Shown here one piece after another: positions 35,475 to 43,981 of a stretch of DNA of 64,000 bases. The DNA is from Actinoplanes campanulatus (GTDB lineage: Bacteria > Actinomycetota > Actinomycetes > Mycobacteriales > Micromonosporaceae): contig NZ_BMPW01000005.1 in assembly GCF_014647795.1 (NCBI RefSeq), forward strand, positions 248,001-312,000. Reading direction: 5' to 3'. Every line of letters begins with the position of its first letter. Position 1 is the first letter of the stretch. The notes below the pieces were generated by a model. The model had not been told where the DNA came from. It ran no database searches and saw only the letters and a list, made by a program, of their open reading frames with translations. The translations under genes and the position numbers were made by a program.

Positions 35475-36241
35475 CAGGCGAAGCCGCCGTTGCTGAGCAG
35501 CAACTGGCCGTTGATCCACTGGCCCTCGGGCGAGCAGAGGAAGGCGACCAGGTTGGCGGTGTCCCGCGGGGTGCCGAGGCGGCCGAGCGGCGTCTGCCGC
35601 AGCAGCAGATCGCGGCCCTCGTCGGACATCCAGCCGGTGTCGATCGGACCGGGGTTGATCACGTTGCAGCTGATCCCGAGGTGCGCCAGTTCGTGGGCGG
35701 CGGCCTGGGTGATCCGGTCGAGGGCGCCCTTGCTCGCCCCGTACGGCAGGTTCCCGACCGTGTGATCGCTGGTCAGCGCGATGACACGGCCGTCGCCGTG
35801 GCGGCCACGGTACCGCCGACCGTGCTCCCGGATCAGGAGCCAGCTGGCCCGCGTGTTGACGGCGAAATGCCGGTCGAAGCTCTCCACCGTGGTGTCGAGC
35901 AGACCGGAGTCGACCGACTCGGCGTGGCACATCACCAGGGCGGTGACCGGCCCGAGGCGGCGCTCGGCCTCGTCGTAGACCGCCGCGGGCGCCGCCGGGT
36001 CGGCGAGATCGGCCTCGATGGCGGTGACGGCCGCGCCGTACCCGATGAGGGTTTTGGTGATCGCCTCGGTGGCGCCTTTCTCCACGCCCCACGTCATCCG
36101 GTCGTCGTAGGGCGTCCAGTAGGTGAAAGCGATGTTCCACCCGGTGGCGGCCAGGCGGGCGGCGATGCCGGCGCCGATCCCGACGGTGCGGCCGACCCCG
36201 GTGACGAGTGCGGTCGGCCGGGTCTGCTCAGGATTCGTCAC
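35474..36241 (-). CDS. Short-chain dehydrogenase/reductase
   Basis: 255 residues. Cofactor loop TGVGRTVGIGAGIAARLA (TGxxxGxG type), catalytic Ser in RVIALTSDHTVG, YxxxK in LPYGASKGALDRI, and the Rossmann NAD segment AIEADLADPAAPAAV. Typical length for the classical SDR family. GTG start at 36241 with GGAGG 8 bases upstream; the frame from 36310 has no ribosome site. Substrate not predictable. Coupled to the zinc-ribbon gene. Confidence 0.88.
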   Translation of the reverse strand: MTNPEQTRPTALVTGVGRTVGIGAGIAARLAATGWNIAFTYWTPYDDRMTWGVEKGATEAITKTLIGYGAAVTAIEADLADPAAPAAVYDEAERRLGPVTALVMCHAESVDSGLLDTTVESFDRHFAVNTRASWLLIREHGRRYRGRHGDGRVIALTSDHTVGNLPYGASKGALDRITQAAAHELAHLGISCNVINPGPIDTGWMSDEGRDLLLRQTPLGRLGTPRDTANLVAFLCSPEGQWINGQLLLSNGGFA

Positions 36242-36288
36242 GGGCGGATCCTCCACAACCGGCCGGAACCGCGCAAACGGTTTCCCGG

Positions 36289-36906
36289 TCAGTCCACGTA
36301 GGGCAGGCACAGACCTTCGGGGTACCGCCAGAGGTTCATGCTCGCTTTCGCGTCGGCCGCCGTGTAAAGGGCCGCGTTCTTCTTCTCGCCGTCGGCGCCG
36401 GCCTTGTCCAGCAGCGCGATCACCGCCTTGCGCGCCGCGATCTGGTCGGCAAGGGCGGCCCGCACATCCTTGTCGGTGGTCAGGCCCCGGGCCTTGGTCA
36501 CGGCCTGCACGTTGGCCTGATAGCCGCTACGCAATGCGGCCACCGCGGCGGTGACCTCGGCCGGGGCGGCGTCGTCGCCGACCGCCAACGGGCCGTTGGC
36601 CGCAGCGACCTCATAGAGGCGATCCTCGGCCTTCCCGGTCGCGTCACACGCCGCATTCGGGTCGCTCTTCGGGTCCGCCGTGGTCGGCTTCGGCGACGGG
36701 CTGCGCTTCGAAGCCGACGGGGACGCCGACGCCTTCCTGGACTTCGATGTCACGGGCTTGGACGAGGACGCGGGCTCCGAGGTGGCGGGGGCCGCGACGG
36801 CGATCTCCGAGGTGCCCGGCGACACCAGAACCGGCTCCGCGGTCTCACCGCAGGCGGCGGTCAGCAGGCACGCGCCGAGCGCCAGGACGGCGAGGGTGCT
36901 TCTCAT
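36289..36906 (-). CDS. Lipoprotein, Ser/Lys-rich linker and helical domain
   Basis: 205 residues. Lipobox LLTAACGE (Cys at about residue 19), a long Ser/Pro/Thr/Lys linker (SKPVTSKSRKASASPSASK and on), then a helical domain of about 110 residues with one pair of cysteines (NAACDATG and GLCLPYVD) that could form a disulphide between the domain's ends. Attached outside the membrane, probably contacting the cell wall through the basic linker. Function unknown. Confidence 0.78.
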   Translation of the reverse strand: MRSTLAVLALGACLLTAACGETAEPVLVSPGTSEIAVAAPATSEPASSSKPVTSKSRKASASPSASKRSPSPKPTTADPKSDPNAACDATGKAEDRLYEVAAANGPLAVGDDAAPAEVTAAVAALRSGYQANVQAVTKARGLTTDKDVRAALADQIAARKAVIALLDKAGADGEKKNAALYTAADAKASMNLWRYPEGLCLPYVD

Positions 36907-36984
36907 GCGGATTCCTCAAGATCAATCAACCGGGCGGCGCGACTATACCGGTAGGTCACATCGGCGACCACGAACCGCACCACG

Positions 36985-37371
36985 TCAGGGCACCAGGATG
37001 ATGACGGTGGCCAGAATGCCCAGGACGACCGCCACGACGGCATGCAGGACGGGTGCGCGCAGTGACGGCGGGGTGGCGAACAGCAGCGGGATGAACGCCG
37101 GGATGAAGAAGATCCCGCCGCAGATCCCGCCCGACACCAGCAGCACCGACACCGTGTAGCAGGCCCGGTTGAAGCCACGCGACCCGCGGAACAGCATCGG
37201 CACAGCGGTGAGCGGCACGTACAGGAGGGCGGCGGCGAGGAACTCGGGGTCGAACCGGAGCGCCAGGCCGGCGGCCAGGGCGAGGACGTACCCGGGGGCA
37301 AGCGCCGCCATCAGCCGGCGCGGGCCGCCCACCGCGAGATACGTGTGCTGAGCCTCCCTGATCATGATCAT
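36985..37371 (-). CDS. Small integral membrane protein (128 aa)
   Basis: 128 residues with four predicted helices (for example ALAPGYVLALAAGLALR, EFLAAALLYVPLTAVPMLF, SVLLVSGGICGGIFFIPAFI, VLHAVVAVVLGILATVIILV). Start MIMIREAQ with two in-frame ATGs at 37371 and 37365; GGATCC is a weak ribosome site. No family is recognised. Follows the TPR gene's stop on the same strand. Confidence 0.65.
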   Translation of the reverse strand: MIMIREAQHTYLAVGGPRRLMAALAPGYVLALAAGLALRFDPEFLAAALLYVPLTAVPMLFRGSRGFNRACYTVSVLLVSGGICGGIFFIPAFIPLLFATPPSLRAPVLHAVVAVVLGILATVIILVP

Positions 37372-37382
37372 GATCGGGGATC

Positions 37383-39686
37383 CTAGAGCGGGCGGTCCAG
37401 GGCGGCGCGGACGGTGTCCAGGCGTTCGGCCAGGTCGGGGGCCCGTTTCCGGAGCGAATCGGTCAGCGCGGTACGGGTCTCCAGCAGTTGACCCCACAGC
37501 ACGTTGCGGCCCATCTCCAGCAGCTGGGCCGCCTCGCCGGGCGGCCCTGCGTGCACGGCGCACGCCGCCGCGTCGGCGCCGAGCCCGGACCAGTCGGCCA
37601 GCAGGAGCTCCTGGCTGGCCCGGTTGATGCCGCGCCCGGCCTGGAGCGGGATGAGCTCCACCGCGGCGGCGTACCCGGCCCGGGCGGACGGCCATTGTTC
37701 CCGGCCCGCCGCCGCGGCGCCCCAGGCGCGGGCCGCCGCGATGCGGTTGCGTGGCGGCCCGGAAGCGGTCTCGACGGCGTCCCGCCACACGTCGACGGCG
37801 CTGTCCACCTTCTCCTGCGCCTGGAGCACACGGCCGAGGAGGTAGAGGTAGCCGGCCCGATTGGGGTTGCCGGGCGGGCAGGCATCGATGGCGAGCCTGG
37901 CGAAACCGGCCGCCTCCTCCAGGTCCGCCTCGCCGTCGGTCGCGCGCCACCGTTCGTGGAGGGTCAGGCTCAGCTCGCCGAGCGCGTACAGGCGGGTGGG
38001 CAGGTCGGCGCCGGCCAGGGCGACGGCGGTCCGGGCGGCTTCGACGGCGTCGTCCAGGTCGGCCGGCTGTTCGGTGTCCTGGTACCGGATTCGCAGGATG
38101 CGGGCGAGGCCGAAGAAGTAGGCCTGCCGATCGGGGTCGGCCGGGTTGACCGTTTCGGCGGCGGCGCGGCCGTTTCGGACAGCCTCGTCGATGTCGTCCC
38201 GGTCGGCGACGGCGTCGAACCGGTCCAGCAGTGCCAGCGCGAGGTTCGAGAGGCAGAGCGGCCGGTGCGGATGCCCGTCCGGCAGCGGGGCCAGCGCGGC
38301 ACGGCCGATCTCGACCGCCTCGTTCAGGTCGGTGAGCTCACCTCGCTGGATGGCGCGGGACCGCAGCGCGCTGAGCAGGTTCACGGCGCAGAGCACCCGC
38401 TCCGGCTCGTCGTCCGGCAGGTTCTCGAGGGCGGATCGGCCGGTGGCCACCGCCTCGTCGAGATCGGCGATCCGGCCGGTGTGTTCGAACCGGTGCCGTA
38501 GGGACTGGCTCAGCACCGTCAGCTGGGCCCCGTACTCCCGGTCTCCGGGCCGGAGCGCGGTGCCTGCCGCCCGCGCAAGCCGGACCGATTCCTCCAGATC
38601 GGCGGGATCTCCCGCGGTCAGGAAACGCATGCGCAGGGTGATCGCGAGGCCGCGGAGCCCGGCCGGGCGATCCGGCGCCATCTCGACGGAGACGCGGTGC
38701 GCGGCGATCGCGTCGGCCAGGTCCGTGTCCACGCCGCCGACGGTGTAGCGGTAGGTCAGCGAGGTCCCGAGACGCGACAGGAAAGCGGCGCGATCCAGGT
38801 GATCCCCCGGTCCGGGCACCGGCTCGGCCCGAAACGCCGCGAGCGCCTCGTCGAAGTCGGCGCGCTCCCGGGTGATCTCGGCGCGCCGGACGGCGATCGC
38901 CTCGTCCAGATCGGAACGCCGCCCGGCTTCGTCGTATCTGCTGTAGAGGGCCTCGGCCAGGGTGCCGGCATGGCGGAACCGGCCGGGGTCGCCGGATGCC
39001 GCCGTCTGCCACCGGGCCCGACTGACGTCGATGATCTTGTCCAGGTCCTCGGCGCGATGGTGCAGGTCGTAACGCCTGGTGATGGCGTGTTCGAGGGTTT
39101 CCCGGAACGTGTCGGCACCGGACCCGGCGAAGCTGCCGGTACGCAACGCCGCCACCGCGGCCTGCACCGCCAGGTCGAGGTCGCCGGGCGCCCCGGCCCG
39201 GTCGAACCGCATGACATATCCGCTGGCGAGGTTCTTCAGGTGCACGCCACGATGCGGATCATCGGGCGCGACGGCGGCGAGGCCCTGCTCCAGCATCTCG
39301 ATCGCGGTGTCGAGGTGGGCCGGGTCGGCGTCAGGAGCGAGGTCGTCGAGGACGCGGGCGCCGGCGTACGGCCAGCGCGCCCGGTCCGGATTTCGGAACT
39401 CGGGCGGGATCAGTTCGGGGAACGTGTCGCGGATCTCGGTGAAAAGGGCGCGCGCGATGTCGAGATCCCGCGGTTCGGGCATCGCCTGCCAGCGCGTCCA
39501 GTGCAACCAGGCCAGCGTCTCCACGACCTCCACCGGCACCGACTCGGCGTGACTGATGCAGAACTCGTGCAGTTCGGCGAGGTCGGCGCTCGCCCGTGGC
39601 TCGAACAGGCCCAGCCGGTCGCCGTCGTCGAGATAGGCACGGATCCGCCGGCGAAGGGTCTCGACGAGGCGCTGCGAATCCGTCAT
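37383..39686 (-). CDS. TPR protein resembling CHAT-protease scaffolds but lacking the CHAT domain
   Basis: 767 residues composed of about 15 degenerate TPR-like units. Repeats show the actinobacterial pattern: DLDLAVQAAVAAL, DLDEAIAVRRAEI, DLNEAVEIGRAALAPLPDGH, DLDDAVEAARTAV and so on, each about 42-46 residues. The final section (AAQLLEMGRNVLWGQLLETR, LDTVRAALDRPL) corresponds to the linker preceding the CHAT peptidase domain in homologous proteins, yet the protein ends there. Thus either a truncated family member or a regulatory half. ATG at 39686. Confidence 0.82.
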   Translation of the reverse strand: MTDSQRLVETLRRRIRAYLDDGDRLGLFEPRASADLAELHEFCISHAESVPVEVVETLAWLHWTRWQAMPEPRDLDIARALFTEIRDTFPELIPPEFRNPDRARWPYAGARVLDDLAPDADPAHLDTAIEMLEQGLAAVAPDDPHRGVHLKNLASGYVMRFDRAGAPGDLDLAVQAAVAALRTGSFAGSGADTFRETLEHAITRRYDLHHRAEDLDKIIDVSRARWQTAASGDPGRFRHAGTLAEALYSRYDEAGRRSDLDEAIAVRRAEITRERADFDEALAAFRAEPVPGPGDHLDRAAFLSRLGTSLTYRYTVGGVDTDLADAIAAHRVSVEMAPDRPAGLRGLAITLRMRFLTAGDPADLEESVRLARAAGTALRPGDREYGAQLTVLSQSLRHRFEHTGRIADLDEAVATGRSALENLPDDEPERVLCAVNLLSALRSRAIQRGELTDLNEAVEIGRAALAPLPDGHPHRPLCLSNLALALLDRFDAVADRDDIDEAVRNGRAAAETVNPADPDRQAYFFGLARILRIRYQDTEQPADLDDAVEAARTAVALAGADLPTRLYALGELSLTLHERWRATDGEADLEEAAGFARLAIDACPPGNPNRAGYLYLLGRVLQAQEKVDSAVDVWRDAVETASGPPRNRIAAARAWGAAAAGREQWPSARAGYAAAVELIPLQAGRGINRASQELLLADWSGLGADAAACAVHAGPPGEAAQLLEMGRNVLWGQLLETRTALTDSLRKRAPDLAERLDTVRAALDRPL

Positions 39687-39816
39687 CCCGCCATCGTGGC
39701 GGCCGGCCATGACAACTGGTAGCCCGCTGCGCCGCGCCGCGTACCCCCGAAATGGTCTGAGAAAGAACCGCGCCCGCGCCGTCGCCGCACTGGCCCGCCC
39801 GCGCCATGATGGGCGC

Positions 39817-41001
39817 ATGGATTTCCAGAGCGCGCTTACCTCACTCTTCTCGGCCGAGGGACGTCAGGATCCGTATCCTGCCTATGACGTGCTCCGCGGC
39901 CATGCGCCGGTCTTCCAGGCGATCGACGATCGCTGGTTCGTCACCACCCACGAGCTGACCAGCCGGATCCTGCGGGATCCCGGCATGCGGGTGTCCGACG
40001 CCACGGACTACGACGGGTTCTGGCCGGACTGGCGGGAGAACCGGGGTGTCGCCGCGATCGTGCGGTCCATGTTGCAGAACAATCCGCCGGATCACACCCG
40101 GGTGCGCCGGGCGGCCGCGTCCACGTTCACCGCCCGCCGGGTCGCCGCGATGCGTGACGTGATCACCCAGCAGGCCGGGGAGCTGATCGAGGCGATGCCG
40201 GGTGAGACGGACTTCATGACGGCGTTCGCCTACCCGCTGCCGATCGGCGTGATCTGTGCGCTGCTCGGCGTTCCGGACACCGACATGCCGTGGTTCCGGC
40301 GGCAGGCCGCCGGCCTGACCGTGGTGCTGGAGCCGATCAGCACCGAGGAGGAGATGCGGGCCGCCGACGCCGCCGCCCGCGAACTGGAGGACTACTTCAT
40401 CGGCCTGATCGCCGAACGGCAGCGCCACCCGCGGGAGGATCTGACCAGCGCGCTCGCCGCCGCCGGATCCGGCCTGACCGGGAGTGAGCTGCTGGCTAAC
40501 CTGGTGCTGCTGCTGGTCGCCGGCTTCGAGACCACCACCAACCTGCTCGGCACCGGTCTGCGGATCCTGCTCGACCATCCCGATCTGGCCGCCCGGTTGC
40601 GCGCCGACCCGGGCCTCGCGCCCGCGTTCGTCGAGGAGATGCTCCGGTACGACTCCCCGGTGCAGTTGGCGTCCCGGTTCACCTCGACGGCGGTGGAGCT
40701 GGACGGCCGGAAGCTGGAGGCCGGCTCGGCGCTGACGCTGCTGCTCGGCTCCGCCAACCGCGACCCGGCCCGCTATCCCGACCCGCACCGGTTCGACCCC
40801 GACCGGCCCAACGTCCAGCCGGTCTCCTTCGGCGGCGGCGCCCACTACTGCCTGGGCGCACCACTGGCCCGCCTGGAGGCGCAGGTGGCGTTCCCCCTGC
40901 TTCTGGCCACGCTCCCCGGCCTGGCGCTGGCCGGCGTCCCGGAACACCGCGACCGCCTGGTTCTGCGTGGCTACGCCACTCTCCCGGTCACCACCGGATG
41001 A
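39817..41001 (+). CDS. Cytochrome P450
   Basis: 394 residues, near the norm for bacterial class I enzymes. I-helix AGFETTTNLLG (oxygen-binding Thr), ExxR in VEEMLRYDSPVQ, PERF-equivalent DPHRFDPDRPN and haem loop VSFGGGAHYCLGAPLAR with the proximal Cys. Soluble, so a ferredoxin partner is needed; none is nearby. The substrate is likely a secondary metabolite or steroid; not predictable. ATG at 39817 as in MDFQSALTSLF; a hairpin follows. Confidence 0.95.
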   Translation: MDFQSALTSLFSAEGRQDPYPAYDVLRGHAPVFQAIDDRWFVTTHELTSRILRDPGMRVSDATDYDGFWPDWRENRGVAAIVRSMLQNNPPDHTRVRRAAASTFTARRVAAMRDVITQQAGELIEAMPGETDFMTAFAYPLPIGVICALLGVPDTDMPWFRRQAAGLTVVLEPISTEEEMRAADAAARELEDYFIGLIAERQRHPREDLTSALAAAGSGLTGSELLANLVLLLVAGFETTTNLLGTGLRILLDHPDLAARLRADPGLAPAFVEEMLRYDSPVQLASRFTSTAVELDGRKLEAGSALTLLLGSANRDPARYPDPHRFDPDRPNVQPVSFGGGAHYCLGAPLARLEAQVAFPLLLATLPGLALAGVPEHRDRLVLRGYATLPVTTG

Positions 41002-41029
41002 TCCGCCGGGCCTGGTGCTCCGGCGGATC
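41000..41029 (+). terminator. Hairpin terminator after the P450 gene
   Basis: Perfect arms GATCCGCCGG and CCGGCGGATC separated by 10 bases. The first arm begins inside the P450 stop codon. It is well placed as terminator; no T run follows. Confidence 0.6.
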
Positions 41030-41047
41030 GTCCGGCGACGGGAAAGG

Positions 41048-41167
41048 TCAGGACGGGGCGCCGAACCGCAGCTCGATCAGGCCCAGGCCGGAGGCGATGC
41101 CGAGGGCCAGGACCAGCAGCGCCAGCAGCAGGACGAGGACCGCGGCGCCGAAGACTAGGAGACGCAT
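41048..41167 (-). CDS. Probable 39-aa single-pass membrane microprotein
   Basis: ATG at 41167, TGA at 41048. The translation starts MRLLVFGAAVLVLLLALLV and continues with LALGIASGLGLIELRFGAPS: one long hydrophobic helix from residue 3 to about 25, then a short polar tail. It lies 40 bases after the 140-aa gene on the same strand. The ribosome site is weak (GAACCTGGACCG), so the call rests on composition and position. Confidence 0.45.
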   Translation of the reverse strand: MRLLVFGAAVLVLLLALLVLALGIASGLGLIELRFGAPS

Positions 41168-41207
41168 CGGTCCAGGTTCGCACCACTGTGGCCGATTCGC
41201 GAGACTG

Positions 41208-41630
41208 TCACGCCTCGGCCTGGTACTCCTCGACCTTCTCCAGGGGCCAGCCGATGAACGCGGCGATCTCCTCCGGGTCGCCGGTCAGGACCCAGTCCTC
41301 GATGGTGGCGGCCAGACCCTCGGGCAGACCGGGCGTCTCCACGTACTCCGGATCCTCCTCCTCGAGGATCTGGTCGAGGTGGATCCAGGTGCCGTCCGGG
41401 TCGAGTTCGGTGCCGGCCACGGCGTACCCGGCCAGGCCGTCGGTGCCGGCGGCGAGGATCTCGTTGGTCCGCCAGTCGATGATGTCCCAGGCGTCCTCGC
41501 CGATCTGGCCGCCGATGATGACGCGCCGGCCCTCCGCCTCGAGTTCCTCGACACGCTGGAGGGTCTTGGAGACGGTGGCGTAGTTGGCTTCGAGCACGTT
41601 CTCGATGTGCGACTTGAGCAGGTCACTCAT
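41208..41630 (-). CDS. Conserved hypothetical acidic protein (140 aa)
   Basis: 140 residues, strongly acidic. It begins MSDLLKSHIENVLEANYATV and contains GRRVIIGGQIGEDAWDIIDW, and HLDQILEEEDPEYVETPGLP. Possibly an antiparallel helical N-terminus and beta C-terminus. GGGGCTGGAA precedes the ATG. Divergent from the lipoprotein at 41752. No family is recognised. Confidence 0.65.
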   Translation of the reverse strand: MSDLLKSHIENVLEANYATVSKTLQRVEELEAEGRRVIIGGQIGEDAWDIIDWRTNEILAAGTDGLAGYAVAGTELDPDGTWIHLDQILEEEDPEYVETPGLPEGLAATIEDWVLTGDPEEIAAFIGWPLEKVEEYQAEA

Positions 41631-41751
41631 TTCCAGCCCCGATGATCATGGTGGTTACGCTTCGTAGCATACGGTCCGTCACACCCGTACCGGAAAATGG
41701 TCGAGATCTCGTCGTCGGTGGCCGGATCGCCGCCATCGCTAGGGTGGGCCG

Positions 41752-43110
41752 ATGAGGACGATCACGCGGGGTGTCGTGGGTTTGAGCCTGTTGGCCGGTC
41801 TGGCCGGCTGTTCGGCGGAGGAGCCGGTCGAGGCGGCGCGGCCGACCGTGCCGCCGCCGTCGCCGGCCGTGGCGCAGGTGCCGGGCCTGGAGGCGACCGA
41901 CGTGCGGGTCCTCGACGAGGCCGGAACGGCGCCGTTCGACGAGAAACGGCGGGTGCAGGCGCCGCCCGGCTGGACGGTCAGCGTGTGGGCGCGGATCCCC
42001 AGCGCACGGCTGCTCGCGTGGGCACCGGACCGGCGGCTGCTGGTGTCGCGGCCGAAGTTCGGGGACGTCGTCGCGCTCGTGCCGGGCAGCGGGGCACCCC
42101 GACAGGAGACGCTGCTCAGCGGGCTCAATCAGCCGCACGGGCTGGCGTTCTCCGGCGACACGCTCTATGTGGCCGAAAGCGACCAGGTGAACGCGTACAC
42201 GTACCGGAACGGGGTTGTCTCGGATGAACGGGTGGTGGTCGGCGGGCTGCCCGACGACAAGAGCCCGGAGCTGCGCGGGGCGTACTCGCACGCGCTGAAG
42301 AGCGTCGCGATCGGCAAGGATGGCGAGATCTATGTGGCCGTCGGCTCGACCGGCAACATCTCGGCCGAGGACCGCGACGCCACCCCGGAGCGGGCGGCGA
42401 TCCTGCGGGTTCCGGCCGCCGGTGGTGAGCCGGCCGTGTTCGCGCGGGGTGTCCGCAACGGGACCGGGCTGGCCGTCGACCCGGGCGGGGCGGTGTGGAC
42501 GGCGGTCAATCACCGCGACAACATCGAGTTCCCGTACGACCGGGACTACGACGGCGACGGCGGCGACGACCGCGGCGAGGTGATGCAGTCGTATGTCAAC
42601 GACCATCCGATGGAGCAGTTGGCCCGGCTGACGCAGGGCCGTGAGCTGGGCTGGCCGTACTGCAACTCGGAACCCGACCTGTCACCCGGCGACCCGGAGT
42701 CGGCGCTGAGCTACACCGGGCGGCCGTTCGTGCGGGACTTCCAGACCAATCCGGACGGCGCGAAGCTGGACTGCTCGAAGCTGGCGCCCGTCGAGCAGGG
42801 CATGGGCGCGCACTCGGCGCCGCTCGGCCTGAGTTTCGCCGTCTCGCCGGGCCTGGCCGGGTCGTACGGGCCGGGCGCGCTGGTCGGCATCCACGGCTCG
42901 TGGAACCGTAACCCGCCCCGGCCGCCGGAGGTGTCCTTCTTCGCCTGGCGCAACGGGACGCTCGGCCCGCAGCAGACCCTGCTGACCGGCTTCCAGAACG
43001 AGGACGGCTCCCGGTGGGGCCGCCCGGTGATGGCGGTTCAGGGCCCGGACGGCGCCCTCTACGTCAGCGACGACCACGCGGGCGCCGTCTACCGGGTCAC
43101 CGCCCCCTGA
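41752..43110 (+). CDS. Sorbosone/glucose dehydrogenase-like beta-propeller lipoprotein
   Basis: 452 residues. Lipobox LAGLAGCSAEE, then a six-bladed beta-propeller. Family motifs: LNQPHGLAFSGDTLYVAE, DGEIYVAVGSTGN, RNGTGLAVDPGGAVWTAVNH, PYDRDYDGDGGDD (calcium-type loop) and RPVMAVQGPDGALYVSDD near the end. Such proteins resemble PQQ-dependent sugar dehydrogenases; many actinobacterial members have lost or altered the PQQ site, so oxidoreductase activity is unproven. Membrane-anchored outside the cell. Confidence 0.85.
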   Translation: MRTITRGVVGLSLLAGLAGCSAEEPVEAARPTVPPPSPAVAQVPGLEATDVRVLDEAGTAPFDEKRRVQAPPGWTVSVWARIPSARLLAWAPDRRLLVSRPKFGDVVALVPGSGAPRQETLLSGLNQPHGLAFSGDTLYVAESDQVNAYTYRNGVVSDERVVVGGLPDDKSPELRGAYSHALKSVAIGKDGEIYVAVGSTGNISAEDRDATPERAAILRVPAAGGEPAVFARGVRNGTGLAVDPGGAVWTAVNHRDNIEFPYDRDYDGDGGDDRGEVMQSYVNDHPMEQLARLTQGRELGWPYCNSEPDLSPGDPESALSYTGRPFVRDFQTNPDGAKLDCSKLAPVEQGMGAHSAPLGLSFAVSPGLAGSYGPGALVGIHGSWNRNPPRPPEVSFFAWRNGTLGPQQTLLTGFQNEDGSRWGRPVMAVQGPDGALYVSDDHAGAVYRVTAP

Positions 43111-43548
43111 CCTCGATGCCGGCTGGCTCCCAGGGCGGTCTCACGCGCGTCGGGACAGCGCTGAGAGCCAGCTGGTCAAGAAGGCGGCGCAGTTCGGCCT
43201 CGGTGCCGATGGCGGGCCGGTGTTCGGGGTGGTCGGCGTACTCCTGGATGACCCGGGCCAGGAAGGTGCTGTCGATGTTCCAGGTGGCCAGGCCCCGGCG
43301 CCCGACCAGGATCTGGAAACGGCCGGCCACGGCGGGCCGCCCCGGCCCGAGGGACTGCCACGGGATGAACACTGGGCGGACCGGGCGGCGGTCCACCATG
43401 CCGTCCGGGCGCAGGCGCACTCGCCCCCGGTCGGGACCTCCACGGCGACATAGGCGGCGGCCAACAGGATCTCGACGAGGACGACAGTCCGGGCGGTGAA
43501 CGCCGAATTCAGCGCGGCCACATCGTAGGGGATACTACCCACAGGCAA
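43097..43548 (-). pseudogene. PH-like small protein gene, apparently frameshifted
   Basis: Two adjacent minus-strand frames join into one plausible protein if a single G is added to the GGGGG run at about 43429-43433. The upstream frame from a TTG at 43548 gives MPVGSIPYDVAALNSAFTAR and then a hydrophobic segment; the downstream frame (107 residues from a GTG at 43420) gives RLRPDGMVDRRPVRPVFIPW, then GRFQILVGRR and DSTFLARVIQEYADHPEHRP. The last motif is typical of actinobacterial PH-domain-like proteins. Either a genuine frameshift, a sequencing error in a homopolymer, or an internal start. Ends by overlapping the dehydrogenase stop. Confidence 0.5.
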
Positions 43549-43585
43549 TTAGCGGCTATTTCACAGCGCCAGTACAGCGCCGCGG

Positions 43586-43768
43586 TCAAGGGCGCGGGAA
43601 ATGCGGATCGAATTCGTCGGTCTCGAATTCACGGTCATCGTCGGTGTCGTCGAAATCAAAGTCGAAGTCGAAGTCGACCTGCGGCTCAGAACGCCTGTCC
43701 GGGCTGGCCGGAGCGGGTCGGCGGAGGCGGGCCACGAAACCTATGGCGTTGCGGACGGCGGTCGACAT
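43586..43768 (-). CDS. Small acidic protein with FD repeats (60 aa)
   Basis: 60 residues: a basic N-terminus (STAVRNAIGFVARLRRPA) and an acidic C-terminus with VDFDFDFDFDDTDDDREFET. GGAGGG lies 4 bases before the ATG at 43768, supporting translation. No membrane segment. Small size and alternating Phe/Asp suggest a disordered or metal-binding protein; function unknown. Confidence 0.55.
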   Translation of the reverse strand: MSTAVRNAIGFVARLRRPAPASPDRRSEPQVDFDFDFDFDDTDDDREFETDEFDPHFPRP

Positions 43769-43981
43769 GAAACCCTCCGAAGAATAGAATCCCGGCTGTT
43801 GCGAGAACGTTAGGAATCCCGGTCAGGCGCTGTCAAGAATCGACACGCGGGCACACGATATTGCTATCGACCGCACAGTTTCCGCATAGAACGTACGGCC
43901 GATCACAGCGGCCCCGCGGCGGATTGGGCAGACTTCACCCTGTCCGGTGGCGCGGCGCCGCCGGACAGGAGGGAAAGCGTC

